This document shows, piece after piece, positions 31,166-34,468 of a stretch of DNA of 34,468 bases. This DNA comes from an uncultured Pseudomonadota bacterium (GTDB taxonomy: Bacteria > Myxococcota_A > Bradymonadia > Bradymonadales > GCA-2716585). The notes below the pieces were generated by a model, which was not told the origin of the DNA, did not search any database, and was given only the letters and a program-made list of their open reading frames with translations. Every line of letters starts with the position of its first letter. Positions within the stretch are counted from its first letter, which is position 1. The translations under genes were made by a program, and so were the position numbers. Location: positions 1 to 34,468 of the forward strand of contig CAKZKQ010000283.1 of NCBI GenBank assembly GCA_937123825.1, read 5' to 3'.

Positions 31166-32167
31166 ATGTCTACCAATGAAATTTTGCTCTGCAACTTCGG
31201 CGGGCCTACCAAGGAAGAAGAGGTCAAGCCCTTTCTTTTTCGCATCTTCAATGACCCGCTGGTGATCAAAATCAGGTCTGACTTCTTCCGAAAGATGCTC
31301 GCCAACCGGATCAGCAAAAAGCGCGCCCCCGAGTCCGCCCATGAGTACGCCGAGATCGGCTTCTCGCCCATCAACAAGATGACGCAGATCCAAGCCGACC
31401 AGCTCCAGGCGCTCATGCGCAAGACTCACCCCAATACCGACGTGCATGTGGTCAACCGATACACCCCTCCCTTCGCCTCTGAGGTGGTGCCCAAGCTCAA
31501 GTTTGATGGGGGCCGCCTCTTCATCATCACGATGTATCCCCACTTCTGCCACAGCACCGTGGCGACCTCGGTGCGAGAGGTGGACATCGCGCTGCGCGAT
31601 CGCTTCAACGACGCCGAAGTCGACAGCACGCGCGTTTACTCATGGTGGCACAACCATCGCTACCTCGACTACACGCGCCGCCAGGTGCACGCCAAGGTCC
31701 TGGAAGTCATCGCCGACCGCCCCGAGGGGCCAATCACGGTCATGTTCTCTGCCCACGGCATTCCCAAGCGTTACCGGACCAAGGGCGACCCTTACGTCTC
31801 AGAGAGCACGGGGCACTTTAACGAGGTGCGGCGCGGCGTCATCGAGTCACTGAAGGAGGAGGGCCACGACACCAGCAGGATCCACTGGATCCTCTGCTTC
31901 CAGTCTCGCGCCACCCGAGAGGAGTGGACGCGGCCCTACACCGATGAAACCATTGATGAGCTTGGCAAGTCTCGGGGCGGACACCTGCTCATCTTCCCCA
32001 TGAGCTTCACCTCAGACCACATCGAGACGCTCTACGAGATGGACGTCACCTACAAGACGCAGGCCCTCGAAGCTGGCTTCGAGAGCTACCACCGCGTGCC
32101 GGGGGCCAACGACGACATGGAGTTCACCGAGTGCCTGGCGGACATCCTCAGAGCGCACGGCTTTTAG
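31166..32167 (+). CDS. hemH: Ferrochelatase
   Basis: A 333-residue cytoplasmic or membrane-associated enzyme that inserts Fe2+ into protoporphyrin IX (or coproporphyrin III) at the end of heme synthesis. Seen: the N-terminal ILLCNFGGPTK strand, YAEIGFSPIN, the signature FSAHGIPKRY with the metal-binding His197, and SFTSDHIETLYEMD with the catalytic Glu287. The length fits the family. No C-terminal membrane extension and no FeS-cluster cysteines are seen. The start is ATG 31166, with GGAG five bases upstream. It stands alone, not in a heme operon. Downstream, after ~140 bases, begins the block of alphaproteobacterial character. Which porphyrin is used cannot be decided from these motifs. Confidence 0.95.
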   Translation: MSTNEILLCNFGGPTKEEEVKPFLFRIFNDPLVIKIRSDFFRKMLANRISKKRAPESAHEYAEIGFSPINKMTQIQADQLQALMRKTHPNTDVHVVNRYTPPFASEVVPKLKFDGGRLFIITMYPHFCHSTVATSVREVDIALRDRFNDAEVDSTRVYSWWHNHRYLDYTRRQVHAKVLEVIADRPEGPITVMFSAHGIPKRYRTKGDPYVSESTGHFNEVRRGVIESLKEEGHDTSRIHWILCFQSRATREEWTRPYTDETIDELGKSRGGHLLIFPMSFTSDHIETLYEMDVTYKTQALEAGFESYHRVPGANDDMEFTECLADILRAHGF

Positions 32168-32168
32168 G

Positions 32169-32215
32169 TCCTGTTGACATAAGCTCCCGTCGTCGGCGGG
32201 CTCACATAAACAGGA
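32169..32215 (+). terminator. Imperfect hairpin just after hemH
   Basis: TCCTGTT (32169-32175) pairs with AACAGGA (32209-32215). Inside, AGCTCCCG (32182-32189) pairs with CGGGCT (32197-32202) with one bulge. It starts one base after the hemH stop codon, so it probably ends that transcript, although no T-tract follows. Confidence 0.4.
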
Positions 32216-32261
32216 TCGAGAAGCCCTTTGGAGAGTCCACGCCGCCTGCTACGCATCCAGG

Positions 32262-32296
32262 TGCTCATGCAAGCCAAACGTGGACTTGCATGAGCA
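32262..32296. terminator. Perfect 12-bp hairpin downstream of comM
   Basis: TGCTCATGCAAG (32262-32273) and its exact reverse complement (32285-32296) flank an 11-base loop. It lies 10 bases beyond the comM stop on the minus strand and could terminate it, but there is no U-tract on either strand. It also lies inside the short interval where the two differently styled parts of the window meet. Confidence 0.45.
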
Positions 32297-32306
32297 TGCT
32301 GGGCCA

Positions 32307-33851
32307 CTAGGCACTCTGTTTCCGATCCAATATTCGGTACTGGATGGCTTCGGCCAGGTGTTGTGTTTGGATGTGGGTTGAGTCGGCCAGATCAGCGATG
32401 GTGCGGGCCACCCGCAGCACCCGGTGATAACCGCGCGCCGACAGGCCGAACCGCTCGGCCACTTTCAGCAACAGATCCTGACCTTCGGCATCCGGGGCGG
32501 CGATCTCTTCCAGGATTTGCCCTTCGGCATCGGCATTGACGCGCGCCGCGTCATAATCGGCAAACCGCTCGTTTTGAACATTGCGGGCGCGGGCCACCCG
32601 GGCCGCCACCTCGGCCGAGCCTTCGGGGGCTTCAGGCAGGTTCAGGTCGCTATAGGCCACGGGCGGCACTTCGACCCGCAGATCGAACCGGTCCATCAGG
32701 GGGCCGGAAATGCGCCCCAGATAATCGTCGCCGCACACAGGCGCCCGGGCGCAGGCGCGGGCGGGATCGGTGAGATACCCGCATTTGCAGGGGTTGGCCG
32801 CCGCCACCAGAAGGAACCGGCAGGGATAGCGGATATGCGCATTGGCACGTGCGACGACGACCTCTCCGGTTTCAATGGGTTGCCGCAGGGTTTCCAGCAC
32901 GGCGCGGGGAAATTCTGGGAATTCATCCATGAACAGCACGCCAGTATGGGCCAGCGAGAGTTCCCCGGGGCGCGCCGTGCGCCCGCCGCCGACAATGGCC
33001 GCCATCGAGGCGGTGTGATGCGGTTCGCGAAAAGGCCGATCGCGCGAGATGCCGCCTTCGTCCAACAGCCCCGACAGGGAATGGATCATCGAGGTTTCGA
33101 GCGCCTCGGTGGCGGTCATCGGCGGCAGGATGCCGGGCATTCGGGCGGCCAGCATGGATTTGCCCGACCCCGGCGTGCCCACCAGCAGAACATGATGCCG
33201 CCCGGCGGCAGCAATTTCCATCGCGCGTTTGGCCCGTTCCTGACCCTTCACGTCCCTGAAATCCCGCAAATATGCGCCATTGCCGGTCACCTCCCCGGGT
33301 GTGGCCGGGTCAATCGGCATTTGCCCGGTGTAATGGCGCACGGCCGCGGTCAGGCTTTCAGGCGCAATGACCTGCGTTGCGCCAACCCAGGCCGCCTCGG
33401 GGCCGCAGCCTTTGGGGCAGAGCAGCGTCCGGTCGTTTTCGGCTGCGGCCATGGCTGCGGGCAGAGCGCCGAGCACCGGCACCAGCGATCCATCAAGCGA
33501 CAGCTCGCCCAGGGCCAGCGTTTGTTCGACATCGTCCCGGGGCAGAATTTCCAACGCCGACAAAAGCGCCAGCGCAATTGGCAGATCGAAATGCGAGCCT
33601 TCCTTGGGCAGATCGGCGGGCGACAGGTTGATGGTGACGCGCTTGGAGGGCAGCGCGATGGCCATGGTGGACAGCGCTGTTCGCACCCGGTCGCGTGCTT
33701 CGCCCACGGCGCGGTCGGGTAGGCCCACGATGGAAAAGGCGGGCAGGCCCGGGGTGATGGCGCATTGCACCTCGACCCGCCGTGCCGCCAATCCTTCGAA
33801 GGCAACGGTATAGGTGCGCGCAAGGCTTTCGGGTCGGGTCGCGTCCAGCAT
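32307..33851 (-). CDS. comM: ComM/YifB-family Mg-chelatase-like AAA+ ATPase
   Basis: 514 residues, full length. ComM is a hexameric helicase that promotes branch migration during integration of incoming DNA in natural transformation. Seen: an N-terminal Lon-protease-like fold (FSIVGLPDRAVGEARDRVR, INLSPADLPKEGSHFDLPIA), Walker A GTPGSGKS from residue 225, Walker B GVLFMDEFPEF, sensor and arginine-finger region (ISGPLMDRFDLRVEVPPV), and the C-terminal domain FGLSARGYHRVLRVARTIAD ending in HLAEAIQYRILD. The four cysteines of the CKCGYLTDPARACARAPVC insert are present. The wording of the protein is of Rhodobacterales type, unlike the rest of the window; two decayed comM pieces of a different lineage occur at 16.3 and 30.7 kb. 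The next gene upstream ends 24 bases before its ATG. Confidence 0.92.
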   Translation of the reverse strand: MLDATRPESLARTYTVAFEGLAARRVEVQCAITPGLPAFSIVGLPDRAVGEARDRVRTALSTMAIALPSKRVTINLSPADLPKEGSHFDLPIALALLSALEILPRDDVEQTLALGELSLDGSLVPVLGALPAAMAAAENDRTLLCPKGCGPEAAWVGATQVIAPESLTAAVRHYTGQMPIDPATPGEVTGNGAYLRDFRDVKGQERAKRAMEIAAAGRHHVLLVGTPGSGKSMLAARMPGILPPMTATEALETSMIHSLSGLLDEGGISRDRPFREPHHTASMAAIVGGGRTARPGELSLAHTGVLFMDEFPEFPRAVLETLRQPIETGEVVVARANAHIRYPCRFLLVAAANPCKCGYLTDPARACARAPVCGDDYLGRISGPLMDRFDLRVEVPPVAYSDLNLPEAPEGSAEVAARVARARNVQNERFADYDAARVNADAEGQILEEIAAPDAEGQDLLLKVAERFGLSARGYHRVLRVARTIADLADSTHIQTQHLAEAIQYRILDRKQSA

Positions 33852-33875
33852 GGTTAACGCTTGCCCGAAAACCCT

Positions 33876-34468
33876 TTACGTTTGGTAAATGGCCATGAAA
33901 TCCGGCCAGGCTTCCGGGTCGGCCACGGTCTTGTCGCGGCAGAACGGGTTGCAAAAGCCGAAGACGCGCCCGTCCAGTTCCATGAAATCTGTGACCGGAT
34001 TGCCGGAATAGGGGCAGGTGGCGTTCTCGGACGGGCCATGATCGACGGCACGGGCGGCCAGCGGTTCGGGCGCGGGAAAGGCGCGGCGCGGCAGGCCCCT
34101 CTCGTAGGCGGGCTGTTCCGCCCCCTCGACCAGCCCCATGGCGCGCCAGCGGCGGAAGGCCGGGTGCGCCACATGGGCCTTGGCATAGGCCAGAGCCCGG
34201 TCGGAGACCGGCAGCCCATAGGTCAGGATGCGGGTGGCCACGGGGGCATAGAACACATCGGCCAGGGAATACGCACCGCAAAGCCACGGGCCCCCATGGG
34301 CGTCCAGCGCCGCGCCCCAGACCCTTTCCAGCCGCTCCAGATCGGTGCGGACGGCATCGGTCACCTCAAACCCCTCCCACCCGGTGCGCAGGTTCATCGG
34401 GCAGGCCCCGCGCAGGCCGGTAAAGCCCGAATGCATCTCGGCTATCAGGCTCATCGCCATGGCGCGGG
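33876..34468 (-). CDS. Glutathione S-transferase-like protein, N-terminus beyond the window
   Basis: The C-terminal ~197 residues of a gene that runs off the right edge; the frame stays open to base 34468, so ATG 34460 is internal. The visible part is an all-helical GST C-terminal domain (AEMHSGFTGLRGACPMNLR, GPWLCGAYSLADVFYAPVATR), followed by a cysteine-containing tail (TCPYSGNPVTDFMELDGRVF, FCNPFCRDKTVADPEAWPDF) that I associate with GST-like proteins of Rhodobacterales. The thioredoxin-like glutathione-binding half is not in view. The gene ends 24 bases before comM on the same strand, probably one operon. Confidence 0.85.
   Translation of the reverse strand, partial: RAMAMSLIAEMHSGFTGLRGACPMNLRTGWEGFEVTDAVRTDLERLERVWGAALDAHGGPWLCGAYSLADVFYAPVATRILTYGLPVSDRALAYAKAHVAHPAFRRWRAMGLVEGAEQPAYERGLPRRAFPAPEPLAARAVDHGPSENATCPYSGNPVTDFMELDGRVFGFCNPFCRDKTVADPEAWPDFMAIYQT

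Noticed and set aside
32249..32265. 17-base near match (15/17) to 30792-30808, suggesting a third comM-like piece or direct repeats flanking hemH
   Set aside because: A match of this length and quality is expected many times by chance among all pairs of positions in 34 kb, and the translation around it does not continue the ComM pattern.
32424..33722. 432-codon plus-strand open frame opposite comM
   Set aside because: It is an antisense shadow of a full-length ComM; the translation is Gly/Gln/His-rich and matches no family.

Overview
The window is GC-rich, densely coded bacterial DNA with Gram-negative features. It carries five predicted lipoproteins whose lipobox cysteine is followed by Asp/Thr/Pro-rich linkers, several surface proteins built from repeats (NHL, FG-GAP, cadherin-like, L-domain-like, HEAT) and an ECF42-type sigma factor. 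This style fits a deltaproteobacterial/Myxococcota-like (Bradymonadales-type) host; that placement is inference. The last ~2.2 kb (32307-34468: ComM/YifB and a glutathione-transferase-like gene) instead reads like Rhodobacterales (Alphaproteobacteria). It is either a transferred block or a contig chimera.

Layout. 1-3557: a CobW/COG0523-type GTPase without the usual CxCC metal motif, convergent with an Old Yellow Enzyme-type flavin reductase that sits downstream of an HxlR regulator with a palindromic operator candidate. 3558-9447: two co-directional lipoproteins (an NHL propeller protein and a small beta-rich protein), convergent with a lipoprotein that joins an N-terminal propeller-like region to a vanadium haloperoxidase domain. 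9680-12260: an SRPBCC protein, a YCII/DGPF protein and an ECF42-type sigma factor; the last two overlap by 4 nt (GTGA). The sigma factor carries an extra C-terminal domain resembling the DNA-binding N-terminal domain of IS5-type transposases (DUF4096). 12238-14264: a two-component pair whose kinase 3' end overlaps the sigma gene tail to tail. 14409-16154: a cupin, DoxX-like and AraC cluster. 16454-25963: a 3169-residue mosaic surface lipoprotein. 26492-28600: an exported HEAT-repeat protein. 28781-30628: a PKD plus L-domain-repeat lipoprotein. 31166-32167: ferrochelatase hemH.

Two copies of one palindromic element (162 bp at 1478-1639 and a 46-bp derivative at 6526-6571) lie between convergent genes. 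Each begins exactly on the last base of the leftward gene's stop codon. Two decayed fragments of a comM C-terminus (near 16280-16441 and 30712-30817) are homologous to each other; a complete but foreign-looking comM stands at the right end.

I found no rRNA, tRNA, CRISPR array or intact insertion sequence. All family assignments come from reading motifs in the translations; no database search was run.
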